DNA from: JBFWRK01 sp050248955
GTDB taxonomy: Bacteria > Actinomycetota > Acidimicrobiia > Acidimicrobiales > Ilumatobacteraceae
NCBI GenBank assembly: GCA_050248955.1
Contig: JBFWRK010000009.1
Coordinates: 1-64,000, forward strand
Direction: 5' to 3'
Length of the DNA: 64,000 nt
Under the pieces are notes generated by a model. The model made no database searches. It was not told where the DNA came from and was given only the letters and a program-made list of their open reading frames with translations. Made by a program: the position numbers and the translations under genes. Each line of letters opens with the position of its first letter. The stretch's first letter is position 1. This document shows positions 1-12,884 of this stretch, piece after piece.

Positions 1-2
1 GT

Positions 3-1055
3 CGCGCCGCTGCGCTCGGCGGGTTCACGGCGGTCGTCGCGATGCCGAACACCGAGCCGCCACACGACTCGCTCGCCGTCGTCGAGATGGTGCGACGGCT
101 CGGCGAGGAGGCCGGTCTGTGCGAGGTTCTGCCGTCCGGCTGCATCACGATCGGCCGCGCCGGCGAGCAGCTGGCGCCGATGGCCGAGCTCGCTGCTGCA
201 GGCGTGCGACTGTTCACCGACGACGGCAACGGGGTGCAGGACCCGTTGCTGATGCGCCGGGCGATGGAGTACGCGAGGGGGCTCGGCGTCACGCTGGCGC
301 AGCACTGCGAGGTCAGCAGGCTCACGCAGGGCGCGGTGATGCACGAGGGCTCGTGCTGCAGCCGTCTCGGCCTGCCGGGGTGGCCGGCGATCGGCGAGGA
401 GCTGATGGTCTTCCGGGACATCGAGCTCGCCCGCCTGACGGGTGCCCGGCTCCACGTGCTGCACCTGTCCACGGCCCGCAGCGTCGAGCTCGTGCGGGCG
501 GCGAAGGCGGACGGCCTCCCCGTGACCGCCGAGGCGTGCCCGCACCACTTCACGCTCACGGACGAGCTGCTCGCCGGCTACGACGCGGTGTACAAGGTGA
601 ACCCGCCGTTGCGCACCGCGAGCGACATCGCCGCGCTCAAGCGCGGCCTGGCCGATGGCACGATCGACGCGATCGCGACCGACCACGCGCCGCACACGAC
701 CGACACGAAGGAGCAGCCCCTCGACGAGGCACCGCCGGGGATGATCGGGCTCGAGACGGCGCTGCCGCTCGCGCTGGGCGAGCTCGGCCTCGAGCTCCGC
801 GAGGTCGTCGCGCTGCTGTCGTGGCGGCCGGCGGCGATCGCCGGCGTCGCCGATCGTCACGGTGGTCCGATCGAACGGGGGCGACCGGCGAACCTCACCG
901 TGTTCGATCCCGAAGCGACCTGGGTGGTGACCCCGGCGAAGCTCGCCTCGAAGAGCCGGAACACGCCGTATGCCGGCCGATCCGTGCGTGGCCGCGTCCG
1001 GCACACGATCCTCGCCGGCTCACCTGTCGTCGTGGACGGTGCGGCGCTACGATGA
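3..1055 (+). CDS. pyrC: Dihydroorotase (partial, 5' end outside window)
   Basis: Catalyses the reversible cyclisation of N-carbamoyl-aspartate to dihydroorotate, step three of de novo pyrimidine synthesis, in the cytoplasm. The frame is open from base 3, and the first residues (GGFTAVVAMPNTEP) match the conserved strand of dihydroorotases, so the real start lies upstream of the window. Visible family features are the metal-ligand region AEACPHHFTLTD, KVNPPLR, and the ATDHAPH motif near visible residue 225. About 350 residues are visible against a usual 420-430. It heads the visible part of a pyrimidine operon; its stop codon overlaps a 16-codon mini-ORF leading into carA. The identification is secure; only the N-terminus is missing. 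Confidence 0.96.
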   Translation, partial: RAAALGGFTAVVAMPNTEPPHDSLAVVEMVRRLGEEAGLCEVLPSGCITIGRAGEQLAPMAELAAAGVRLFTDDGNGVQDPLLMRRAMEYARGLGVTLAQHCEVSRLTQGAVMHEGSCCSRLGLPGWPAIGEELMVFRDIELARLTGARLHVLHLSTARSVELVRAAKADGLPVTAEACPHHFTLTDELLAGYDAVYKVNPPLRTASDIAALKRGLADGTIDAIATDHAPHTTDTKEQPLDEAPPGMIGLETALPLALGELGLELREVVALLSWRPAAIAGVADRHGGPIERGRPANLTVFDPEATWVVTPAKLASKSRNTPYAGRSVRGRVRHTILAGSPVVVDGAALR

Positions 1056-1102
1056 TTGAACATGCACGAGAACGCATAGTAATGCAAGGAGGTCGCACAT
1101 GA
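1052..1102 (+). CDS. Possible 16-aa coupling mini-ORF between pyrC and carA
   Basis: The ORF encodes MIEHARERIVMQGGRT. Its ATG overlaps the pyrC stop (ATGA) and its TGA overlaps the carA ATG (ATGA), so ribosomes could pass from pyrC to carA without dissociating. It contains the carA ribosome-binding site (aaggagg). The stretch is visibly AT-richer than its surroundings, and it also holds a weak -35/-10 pair (TTGAAC at 1056, TAGTAA at 1078, 16-bp spacer), so it may be an internal promoter rather than a translated leader. No homologue is recognised. Translation is inference from the overlaps only. Confidence 0.25.
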   Translation: MIEHARERIVMQGGRT

Positions 1103-2304
1103 CGGTTCGTGAGGCGCAGCTCGTCCTCGCCGACGGCTCGGTGTTCGAGGGCGAGGCGATCGGCGCGGATCCGGCCGGCGGTGTGGCATCGGGTGAGGTG
1201 GTGTTCAACACCGTGCTCTCGGGCTACCAGGAGGTGATCACCGATCCGAGCTACGCCGGTCAGATCGTCACGTTCACGGCGACGCACGTCGGCAACTACG
1301 GCGTGAACATCACGGACTTCGAGTCGCGACGTCCGTTCTGCCGGGGCGTCGTGGTGCGCGAGCTGGCCCGGCGCAGCAGCAGCTGGCGAGCCGAGGCCGA
1401 CCTCGACGCGATGCTCCGGAGGTACGGCATCCCTGGCATCGCCGGCATCGACACCCGGCGGCTCACGCGCGTGCTGCGCGACACCGGTGCGATGCCGGGC
1501 GCGTTCGGCACCGCCGACGAGGCCACGCTGCGGGCGGCTGCGGCGTCCGAACCGGGTACCGACGGCATCGACCTCGTGGCTCAGGTGACGACGCCGGCGA
1601 GCTACACCATCGGCGGCGGTGCTTCGGCCCGGCGGGTCGTCGCCTACGACTTCGGCATCAAGCACTCGATCCTGCGCTACCTCTCGGGGATCTGCACCGT
1701 CGAGGTGGTGCCCGCGAGCACCACCGCTGCCGACGTGCTCGCGCGGCAGCCCGACGGGGTCTTCCTCTCGAACGGACCCGGTGATCCTGCGGAGGTCGGC
1801 TACGCGGTCGACGCGATCCGGAGCCTGCTCGGCGAGGTGCCGGTCTTCGGGATCTGCCTCGGCCACCAGCTCATGTCGCTCGCGATCGGCGGCGAGACGT
1901 ACAAGCTGCCGTTCGGCCACCACGGCGGCAACCATCCCGTGCGCCACGAGACGACGGGGCGGATCGAGATCACGAGTCAGAACCACAACTTCTGCGTCGA
2001 TCCGGCCTCGTTGGCGGGCAAGGCCACGGTCACCCACCTGAACCTCAACGACGGCACGGTCGAGGGGATGCGGGTGATCGCTCCCGGCGCGCCGGCGTTC
2101 AGCGTGCAGTACCACCCCGAAGCCGGCCCGGGTCCGCACGATGCCCGGTACCTCTTCGCCATGTTCGAGGCCGTGATGGATCGGAGCGGTACGGGCGCAG
2201 GTACCGGTGCAGGTACCGGCACCGACACGGGAGCCCTGGCGGGTGCGAACCTCGGCGGCGCCCGGACCGCCGGCCTGCTCGCCCCCGAGCTCGGGGTGGC
2301 CTGA
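1099..2304 (+). CDS. carA: Carbamoyl-phosphate synthase, small (glutaminase) subunit
   Basis: Hydrolyses glutamine and passes ammonia to CarB for carbamoyl phosphate synthesis, feeding pyrimidines and arginine. The N-terminal CarA domain (FEGEAIGA, FNTVLSGYQEV) is followed by a class I glutamine amidotransferase domain with the nucleophile in FGICLGHQLMSLAIGG and the His-Glu pair in QYHPEAGPGPHD. The start ATG has a strong AAGGAGG 7-8 nt upstream. The catalytic domains end near residue 365. After them comes an unusual Gly/Thr/Ala-rich tail of about 35 residues, encoded partly by short near-direct repeats (2187-2225). The stop lies 1 nt before carB, so the two subunits are translationally coupled. 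Confidence 0.97.
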   Translation: MTVREAQLVLADGSVFEGEAIGADPAGGVASGEVVFNTVLSGYQEVITDPSYAGQIVTFTATHVGNYGVNITDFESRRPFCRGVVVRELARRSSSWRAEADLDAMLRRYGIPGIAGIDTRRLTRVLRDTGAMPGAFGTADEATLRAAAASEPGTDGIDLVAQVTTPASYTIGGGASARRVVAYDFGIKHSILRYLSGICTVEVVPASTTAADVLARQPDGVFLSNGPGDPAEVGYAVDAIRSLLGEVPVFGICLGHQLMSLAIGGETYKLPFGHHGGNHPVRHETTGRIEITSQNHNFCVDPASLAGKATVTHLNLNDGTVEGMRVIAPGAPAFSVQYHPEAGPGPHDARYLFAMFEAVMDRSGTGAGTGAGTGTDTGALAGANLGGARTAGLLAPELGVA

Positions 2305-2305
2305 C

Positions 2306-5582
<3,277 letters not shown>

Positions 5583-5596
<14 letters not shown>

Positions 5597-6512
5597 CCTG
5601 GCTGCCCGCGTCGGGTCGGTGGGGTTGCCGAATCCGGTGATGACCGCGAGCGGCACCGCCGGGCACGGTGCCGAGCTCGAGGTGTACGCCCGCCTCGGGG
5701 CACTGGGCGCGATCGTCGTGAAGTCGCTCGCGGCCTACGAGTGGGCCGGGAACCCTCCACCCCGGCTGCACCCGACGGCCGCCGGCATGATCAACGCCGT
5801 GGGGCTGCAGGGTCCCGGCGTCGAGCGGTGGATGGACGAGGACCTGCCCCGGGCGCTCGCGACCGGGGCGCGGGTGGTCGCGTCGATCTGGGGCCGCTCG
5901 GTCGACGACTACCGGCTCGTAGCCGAGCAGCTCGCTGACGCGCCCGACGGGGTCATCGCCGTCGAGGTCAACTTGTCGTGCCCGAACCTGGAGGGACGCA
6001 ACGCGATCTTCGCCCACGACGCGGAGCTGAGCGCCGAGGTGATCCGGTCCACCGCTGCCTGCGGGCGACCGCGCTGGGCGAAGCTCAGCCCGAACACCGA
6101 CCGCATCGTCGAGGTCGCCGGCGCGGTCGCAGCGGCGGGCGCCGAAGCGGTGACGCTCGTCAACACCCTCCTCGGCATGGTCGTCGACACGGACACCGGC
6201 CGTCCCGTGCTCGGCGCCGGTGGCGGGGGCGCGTCGGGGCTCGGGATCCACCCGATCGCCGTCAGGGCCGTCCACGACGTGCATGCCGCCCACCCGGAGC
6301 TGCCGATCGTCGGCGTCGGCGGTGTGGTCAACGGGCGCGGCGCGGCCGAGCTGCTCCTCGCCGGCGCGAGCGCTGTGCAGGTCGGCACGGCGACGTTCGC
6401 CGACCCTGTCGCTCCGTGGCGCATCCTCGACGAGCTGCAGCGCTGGTTCGCCGGGCACGGCCGGACGATGGCCGACGTGATCGGTGCTGCCCATCGAGGT
6501 GGGTTCCGTTGA
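5583..6512 (+). CDS. pyrD: Dihydroorotate dehydrogenase, class 1B-like
   Basis: An FMN enzyme oxidising dihydroorotate to orotate. At 309 residues it is a TIM-barrel flavoprotein of class 1: the active-site cysteine is in NLSCPNLEGRN, and GNPPPRLHPTAAGMINAVGLQ and the FMN-binding VGVGGVVNG fit class 1B (NAD-dependent, normally paired with PyrK). No PyrK gene is next to it in this window. Class 2 enzymes, known from mycobacteria, carry serine here and a membrane-binding N-terminus, both absent. It starts inside the end of carB (14-nt overlap); a second in-frame ATG two codons later is also possible. Its stop overlaps the pyrF start. Confidence 0.93.
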
Positions 6513-7324
6513 CCTTCGCCGAACGGCTCCGACGCGCGTGGGACCAGTCGGGCTCGATGCTCTGCGTCGGTCTCGATCCGGAGCCGTCACGGATGCCGGC
6601 CGGGTTGCGCGGCCGTCCCGACGCGATCCTGCAGTTCACCAGGGCGATCGTCGACGCGACGGGTGACCTCGTCTGCGCGTTCAAGCCGCAGATCGCCTAC
6701 TTCGCCGCACAGCGCGCCGAGGAGCAGCTCGAGGAGCTGTGCGCGCACATCCGTGCGACGCAACCGCATGCGCTGCTCGTGCTCGACGCGAAGCGCGGTG
6801 ACATCGGTCCGACCGCGGAGCAGTACGCGATCGAGGCGTTCGAGCGCTACGGCGCGGACGCGGTGACGGTGAACCCGTACCTCGGCACCGACTCGATCAC
6901 CCCGTTCCTCGAGCACCGTGATCGCGGCGTGTTCGTCCTCTGTCGCACGTCGAACCCGGGCGGCAGCGACCTGCAGGACCTCGATGCCGGCGGCATGCCG
7001 TTGTACGAGCGCGTCGCCCGCCTCGTCGCCGAGCGCTGGAACGATCATCGCCAGTGCGGTCTCGTCATCGGCGCGACGAACCCGGCGGAGCTCGCTCTCG
7101 TGCGCGCCGCCGTCGGCGATGACGTGCCGTTCCTCGTCCCGGGGGTCGGCGCCCAAGGTGGCGATGCCGCCGAAACGGTTCGGCGCGGGGCGACGGCGAA
7201 GGGTGACGGGCTCGTCGTCAGTTCGTCGCGGGCGATCCTCTACGCCTCGTCGGGGGAGGACTTCGCGGTCGCCGCGAGGGCCGTTGCCGCCGCCACGGTG
7301 GCCAGGCTCGCCGAGGGTCGGTGA
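6509..7324 (+). CDS. pyrF: Orotidine-5'-phosphate decarboxylase (type 2)
   Basis: Decarboxylates OMP to UMP, the last step of de novo UMP synthesis. The 271-residue protein has the signature LVLDAKRGDIGPT, with the catalytic Lys-Asp pair, and belongs to the long type 2 branch common in actinobacteria (MLCVGLDPEPSRMP near the N-terminus; PFLVPGVGAQGGD near the C-terminus). The start is taken as TTG at 6509, which shares bases with the pyrD stop (TTGA) and is preceded by GAGGTGGG. No better in-frame ATG or GTG lies nearby, and the N-terminal alignment begins right here. It ends the pyr operon. Confidence 0.94.
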   Translation: MTFAERLRRAWDQSGSMLCVGLDPEPSRMPAGLRGRPDAILQFTRAIVDATGDLVCAFKPQIAYFAAQRAEEQLEELCAHIRATQPHALLVLDAKRGDIGPTAEQYAIEAFERYGADAVTVNPYLGTDSITPFLEHRDRGVFVLCRTSNPGGSDLQDLDAGGMPLYERVARLVAERWNDHRQCGLVIGATNPAELALVRAAVGDDVPFLVPGVGAQGGDAAETVRRGATAKGDGLVVSSSRAILYASSGEDFAVAARAVAAATVARLAEGR

Positions 7325-7367
7325 CGTGACCAGGGCGGCAGTCCGCGGTTCGGTCCGACACCGTTGC

Positions 7368-7373
7368 TAGGGT
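7368..7373 (+). promoter_or_regulatory. -10 element for mihF, probable leaderless transcript
   Basis: TAGGGT lies 7 nt before the mihF ATG at 7381, and there is no Shine-Dalgarno sequence. This spacing puts the transcription start at or next to the start codon. The same TAGGGT-N7-start arrangement occurs before the DUF1844 gene on the other strand. Confidence 0.55.
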
Positions 7374-7380
7374 CTCCCTT

Positions 7381-7698
7381 ATGGCAACACCCCCTCAGCT
7401 CAATCCGGAACAACGTGCAGCGGCTCTCGCCAAGGCTGCAGTCGCCCGTGCAGCACGAGCCGAGCTCAAGACGAAGTTGAAGATGGGCTCGGTGACGCTC
7501 AGCGACGTCATCGCGGGGGCCGATTCGGACGATGTGATCGGCAAGCTCAAGGTCATCAACCTGCTCGAGTCCCTCCCGGGGGTCGGCAAGGTCAAGGCCC
7601 GCAAGGTGATGGAAGACATCGGCATCGCCGACACCCGCCGCGTACGCGGCCTTGGATCGCAGCAGCGTCTGGCGCTCCTCGAGCAACTCGGACAGTGA
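7381..7698 (+). CDS. mihF: Integration host factor, actinobacterial type (mIHF)
   Basis: A small nucleoid-associated DNA-binding protein of 105 residues. The N-terminus is basic and helical (RAAALAKAAVARAARAELK), followed by the core of the mIHF family with the helix-hairpin-helix segment LPGVGKVKARKVMEDIGI and the C-terminal VRGLGSQQRLALLEQ. It sits directly before gmk and rpoZ, the order typical of actinobacteria. It bears no relation to the alpha/beta IHF of proteobacteria. Transcription appears leaderless from the TAGGGT box just upstream. The assignment is secure on sequence and neighbourhood. Confidence 0.93.
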   Translation: MATPPQLNPEQRAAALAKAAVARAARAELKTKLKMGSVTLSDVIAGADSDDVIGKLKVINLLESLPGVGKVKARKVMEDIGIADTRRVRGLGSQQRLALLEQLGQ

Positions 7699-7705
7699 GG
7701 CGCGC

Positions 7706-8275
7706 TTGCGCGCACCGCTGGTGATCGTCGTCTCGGGGCCTGGTGGCGTCGGGAAGGGAACGATCGTCGATGCGCTCGTCGAGCGCGACCCACAACTCTG
7801 GCTGAGTCGTTCCTGGACGACCCGGCCACAACGGCCGCAGGAGCGGGACTCGGCGTACGTCTTCACGGACCGAGCCGCGTTCGAGTCCCGCATCGCCCAG
7901 GGCGGCTTCCTCGAGTGGACCGAGTTCCTCGGCAACTACTACGGCACGCCGGTGCCGGAGATCGTCGACGACCGGGACATCGTGCTCGAGATCGAGGTCC
8001 ATGGCGCTCAGCAGGTCAAGGAGCGCCACGGCGACGCGCTCTTGATCTTCGTGCTGCCGCCGTCCCGCGAGGAGCAGCAGCGCCGCCTGCGGGTCCGCGG
8101 CGATGTCGAGGCGAAGGTGACCGAGCGGCTCCACAAGGCCGAGGTCGAGGAGCCGGTCGGTCTCGCCATGGCGGACCACGTCGTGGTCAACGACGACCTC
8201 GAGCGGACGATCGACGAGATGCTCGAGCTCATCGCCCGCGAACGAGCGGCTCGCTGCTCCGGCCGCGCCGGCTGA
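7706..8275 (+). CDS. gmk: Guanylate kinase
   Basis: Phosphorylates GMP to GDP using ATP. The P-loop is VVSGPGGVGKGTI at the N-terminus, followed by the GMP-binding region (SRSWTTRPQRPQE) and EWTEFLGNYYGTP. The frame runs upstream into mihF, but homology starts at residues LRAPLVIVVSGP, so TTG at 7706 is the likeliest start; GTGAGG at 7695-7700 can serve as ribosome-binding site. This gives 189 residues, the usual length. GTG at 7721 would cut into the first beta strand and is less likely. It lies between mihF and rpoZ. Confidence 0.93.
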   Translation: MRAPLVIVVSGPGGVGKGTIVDALVERDPQLWLSRSWTTRPQRPQERDSAYVFTDRAAFESRIAQGGFLEWTEFLGNYYGTPVPEIVDDRDIVLEIEVHGAQQVKERHGDALLIFVLPPSREEQQRRLRVRGDVEAKVTERLHKAEVEEPVGLAMADHVVVNDDLERTIDEMLELIARERAARCSGRAG

Positions 8276-8301
8276 TCCCGACGATCGGCCTGGTCGGCCT
8301 G

Positions 8302-8307
8302 TATCAT
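8302..8307 (+). promoter_or_regulatory. Candidate -10 element for rpoZ
   Basis: TATCAT lies 28 nt before the rpoZ ATG in the gmk-rpoZ gap. No convincing -35 is seen. Unlike many genes here, rpoZ also has a good ribosome-binding site (AGGAGG at 8322-8327), so this promoter would give a normal leader. Confidence 0.35.
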
Positions 8308-8335
8308 TCCGGGGTTCCCTCAGGAGGATGCTGGC

Positions 8336-8620
8336 ATGGCGCGTGCGCACGACTCGATGATCTACCCCCCCATCGAGGACCTTCTCGACAAGGTCGATTC
8401 GAAGTTCAGTCTCGTCACCCTCGCGGCCCGGCGTGCCCGCCAGATCAACTCGTACTTCAACCAGCTCGGTGAGGGTCTCGGCCAGATGGTGCCGCCGCAG
8501 GTGAGCTCGGTCGCCCGCAAGCCGCTCTCGATCAGCTTCGAAGAGATCGCCGCCGACAAGATCAAGCCCGTGCCGCTGGCAGACGTCGAGGACGACGCAG
8601 CGTCAGACGTCCCGGCCTGA
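8336..8620 (+). CDS. rpoZ: RNA polymerase omega subunit
   Basis: The small subunit that helps assemble and stabilise RNA polymerase around beta'. The 94 residues contain the family core: MIYPPIEDLLDKVDSKFSLV, then AARRARQINSYFNQL, then the actinobacterial KPLSISFEEIAADKI. The ATG is preceded by TCAGGAGG. It follows gmk and is 10 nt before coaBC, as in most actinobacteria. The C-terminal residues are acidic and probably disordered. Confidence 0.96.
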   Translation: MARAHDSMIYPPIEDLLDKVDSKFSLVTLAARRARQINSYFNQLGEGLGQMVPPQVSSVARKPLSISFEEIAADKIKPVPLADVEDDAASDVPA

Positions 8621-8630
8621 CGTACGGGCC

Positions 8631-9842
8631 ATGGGCGTGCTCGCCGGCAAACGTGTCGTTCTCGGCGTTACCGGTGGCATCGCCGCCTACAAGGCGATCG
8701 ACGTGTGCCGCCGCCTGGTCGACGCCGGCGCACACGTCGTGCCGGTGATGACGAAGGGTGCCGAGCGCTTCGTCGGGCGCACCACGTTCTCCGCGCTCGC
8801 CTCGGAGCCCGTCCGCACCTCGCTGTGGGATGACGAATCGCCGATCCCGCACACCATGCTGGGTCAGAACGCCGACGTGGTCCTGGTCGTGCCCGCCACG
8901 GCACGGGTGATCGGCGCCTACACGGCCGGCATCTCCTCAGATCTCCTGACCGCGACGCTGCTCGCCACTCGTGCGCCGGTCATCGTCTGCCCGGCCATGC
9001 ACACCGAGATGTGGGAGCACCCTGCTGTTCAGGAGAACCTCGAGCGGCTGCGGGCGCGCGGCGTCCACGTCGTCGAACCCGACGAGGGCCGGCTCGCCGG
9101 GGGTGACCTCGGGAAGGGTCGCCTCGCCACGCCGGAGCGGATCGTCGCCGCCGTGGAGCACGTGCTCGGTCCCCGCGACCTCGCCGGTGTGAAGGTGGTC
9201 GTGAGCGCGGGCGGCACGCGCGAGCCGATCGACGCCGTGCGCGTCATCGCCAATCGCTCCTCGGGCAAGCAGGGCTACGCGGTCGCCGCCGAGGCGGCGT
9301 CCCGGGGGGCTGACGTGGCGCTCGTGTCCACGGTCGAGCTGCCCGTCCCACCCGGCGTCCGCCTCGTGGCAGTCGAGACCGCAGCGCAGATGCAGGTCGC
9401 GATGTGCGACGAAGCAGCGGCCGCCGATGTGGTCGTCATGGCCGCCGCAGTCGCCGACTTCCGGCCCGCCACCAGCTCGGACCGCAAGCTGAAGAAGGAT
9501 CAAGGCGTGCCCGAGATCCGGCTCGAGCCGACTCCCGACATCCTCGCCGGCCTGGGTGCGATCAAGCGTCCCGGCCAGGTGCTCGTCGGCTTCGCCGCCG
9601 AGACCGACGACCTGGTCGCCAATGCCCGGACGAAGCTCGAGCGCAAGCACCTCGACCTCGTGGTCGCCAACGACGTGTCGGCGCCCGGTGCCGGCTTCCA
9701 GCACGAGACGAACGCCGTCACGCTGATCAGTTCGAATGGCTCGTTGCAACAGATCGCGCTGACCGATAAACGTGAAGTAGCCAGGGCGCTCGTGGACCAG
9801 GTGGTCGCGCTCCGCAACGGTCCGTCACCGGACGACCGCTGA
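8631..9842 (+). CDS. coaBC: Bifunctional phosphopantothenoylcysteine decarboxylase / phosphopantothenate-cysteine ligase
   Basis: Carries out two successive steps of coenzyme A synthesis. Residues 1-185 form the FMN-dependent CoaC decarboxylase: VLGVTGGIAAYKA, the catalytic His region SPIPHTMLG, and PAMHTEMW, the actinobacterial form of the PAMN motif. Residues about 190-403 form the CTP-dependent CoaB ligase: VVVSAGGTREPIDAVRVI, NRSSGKQGYAVA, AAAVADFRP and KLKKDQG. At 403 residues the fusion is complete. The gene lies 10 nt after rpoZ and 34 nt before metK, in a conserved housekeeping cluster. Confidence 0.96.
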   Translation: MGVLAGKRVVLGVTGGIAAYKAIDVCRRLVDAGAHVVPVMTKGAERFVGRTTFSALASEPVRTSLWDDESPIPHTMLGQNADVVLVVPATARVIGAYTAGISSDLLTATLLATRAPVIVCPAMHTEMWEHPAVQENLERLRARGVHVVEPDEGRLAGGDLGKGRLATPERIVAAVEHVLGPRDLAGVKVVVSAGGTREPIDAVRVIANRSSGKQGYAVAAEAASRGADVALVSTVELPVPPGVRLVAVETAAQMQVAMCDEAAAADVVVMAAAVADFRPATSSDRKLKKDQGVPEIRLEPTPDILAGLGAIKRPGQVLVGFAAETDDLVANARTKLERKHLDLVVANDVSAPGAGFQHETNAVTLISSNGSLQQIALTDKREVARALVDQVVALRNGPSPDDR

Positions 9843-9876
9843 ACCCCAGATCATCCCTTCCCACCAGGAGACACGA

Positions 9877-11066
<1,190 letters not shown>

Positions 11067-11070
<4 letters not shown>

Positions 11071-12842
11071 ACCCCGGTTCGGAGGTCCCGCCGCTCCTGG
11101 CGCGGGTCCTCCCGAACGTCACGGGCATCGACAAGGAGTTCGACTACCTGGTCCCGGACGCGCTCCGGGACCAGGTGCGCGTCGGAGCGATGGTGCGTGT
11201 GCCGCTCGCCGGCCGGCGGATCGGCGGTTGGGTGATCGCCCTCGGGCCCGCGGATGTCGCTGCGGCGGTCGCACCCGACCGGTTGAAGCCGATCGCCAAG
11301 GTGTCCGGCAACGGACCCGCGCCGGACGTGCTCGAGCTGGCCCGCTGGGCCGCTCACCGCTGGGCCGGCCGTGTCCGTCCGATCCTGGCCAGCGCGTCGC
11401 CACACCGGGCAGTGCGCGTCGTGCCGCAGCCCCACCACACGTTCGGCGGCGATCCGGTCCCGAGTGTGGTCGACGGGCTCGACGCGATGCTCGCCGCTGG
11501 CGGCGGGCTCGTCCGCCGGCCGCCGACCAGCGACCCCGTGCCGCTCCTGCTGCAGGCGCGGGCGCACGGACCGCTGCTCGTCGTGGAGCCGTCGGTCGAC
11601 ACAGCGCAGCTGCTCGCTGCCCGACTTCGGGCGGCCGGCTGCTCGGTGGCGCTGCTCCCTCGCGACTGGGCGGCAGCGAGCGGGGGCGTGGACGTCGTGA
11701 TCGGCGCGCGGGCAGCGGTCTGGGGTCCGGTCACCGGATGCCGGGTGATCGTGGTGCTCGACGAGCAGGACGAAGCCCTCCAGGAGGAGCGCAACCCCAC
11801 GTGGCACGCCCGCGACGTGGCGATCGAGCGGGCTCGCCGGCTGGGCATCGCCTGCTTGCTCGTGGCGTCGGCACCCTCGCTCGCAGGACTCGCCTGGGCG
11901 GGCTCGCGGGTCCGGCGACCGTCGCGCTCGGAGGAGCGGGCCGGGTGGCCGGTCGTGGACATCCAGGATCGGAGCGACGAGCCGCCGTGGGTCACGTCGT
12001 TGCTGAGCTCGCGGCTGATCGAGATGCTGCGTGACCACGACCGCCGCGTCGTCTGCGTGCTCAACACCCCGGGCCGCGCGCGGCGCCTGGCCTGCCGGTC
12101 CTGTCGGGAGCTCACGGTCTGCGAGCACTGCGCGAGCGCCGTGCGGCAGGCGACGGACGGCATGCTGCTCTGCGATCGTTGTGGCACGAGCCGCCCCGCC
12201 GTGTGCCAGGCGTGCGGTGCGTCGGCTCTGACCGTCCTGCGTCCCGGCGTGTCCCGGTTGCGCGAGGAGCTCGAAGCGGCAGCCGGGCGACCGGTGGTCG
12301 AGGTGACCGCGGCGTTGCCGGACGACCAGCCGGTCCCCGAGGCAGACGTCTACGTGGGCACGGAGGCCGTGCTGCACCGGGTGCACGATGCCGACGTGGT
12401 CGCGTTCCTCGACTTCGACGCCGAGCTGCTGGCGCCCCGCTTCCGGGCGACGGAGCAGGCGATGGCGCTGCTCGTGCGGGCGGCCCGATTGGTGGGGCCG
12501 CGAGCAGACGGTGGCCGGATCATCGTCCAGACGCGCCTCGCCCATCACGACGTCCTCGGCGCGGCGCTGTTCGCCGATCCGGGACGGCTCGTCGAGTCCG
12601 AGCGTTCGCGGCGGCGGTCGCTCGGCTTCCCGCCGTTCGCTGCGATCGCCTCGCTCAGCGGGTCGGGCACCGAGCAGTACGCCGCTTCGCTGCGTGGTGT
12701 GCCCGAGCTCGCCGTGCTGGGAGGCGACGAGCGCGTGCTCGTGCGTGCTGCCGACTGGGCGACGCTCGCCGACGGCCTCGCTTCCGTCGTCCGGCCTGTC
12801 GGCTCGCGCGTCCGTGTCGAGGTCGACCCGCCACGCATCTGA
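11067..12842 (+). CDS. priA: PriA-like primosomal protein N' lacking ATPase motifs
   Basis: Belongs to the replication-restart PriA family but is the reduced actinobacterial form. The 591-residue protein has the N-terminal 3' DNA-binding domain (LLARVLPNVTGIDKEFDYLVP) and the Zn-binding cysteines in the middle (CRSCRELTVCEHC, CDRCG, CQACG). Where helicases carry a Walker A GxGKT, this one reads HGPLLVVEPSVD, and the DEEH box is degenerate (VVLDEQDEAL). It therefore probably binds DNA and partner proteins without unwinding. The GTG start at 11067 overlaps the metK stop. Loss of ATPase residues is typical of actinobacterial PriA, so this is not a broken gene. Confidence 0.9.
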
Positions 12843-12884
12843 CACGTCGACTCGGCGATCGGTCAGGAGCCGGCCAGGCGCCGG

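Noticed and set aside
2207..2305. Upstream extension of carB
   Set aside because: It lies within carA; the ATG at 2306, one base after the carA stop, matches the family start.
9843..9876. SAM riboswitch before metK
   Set aside because: The gap is only 34 nt and contains just a ribosome-binding site.
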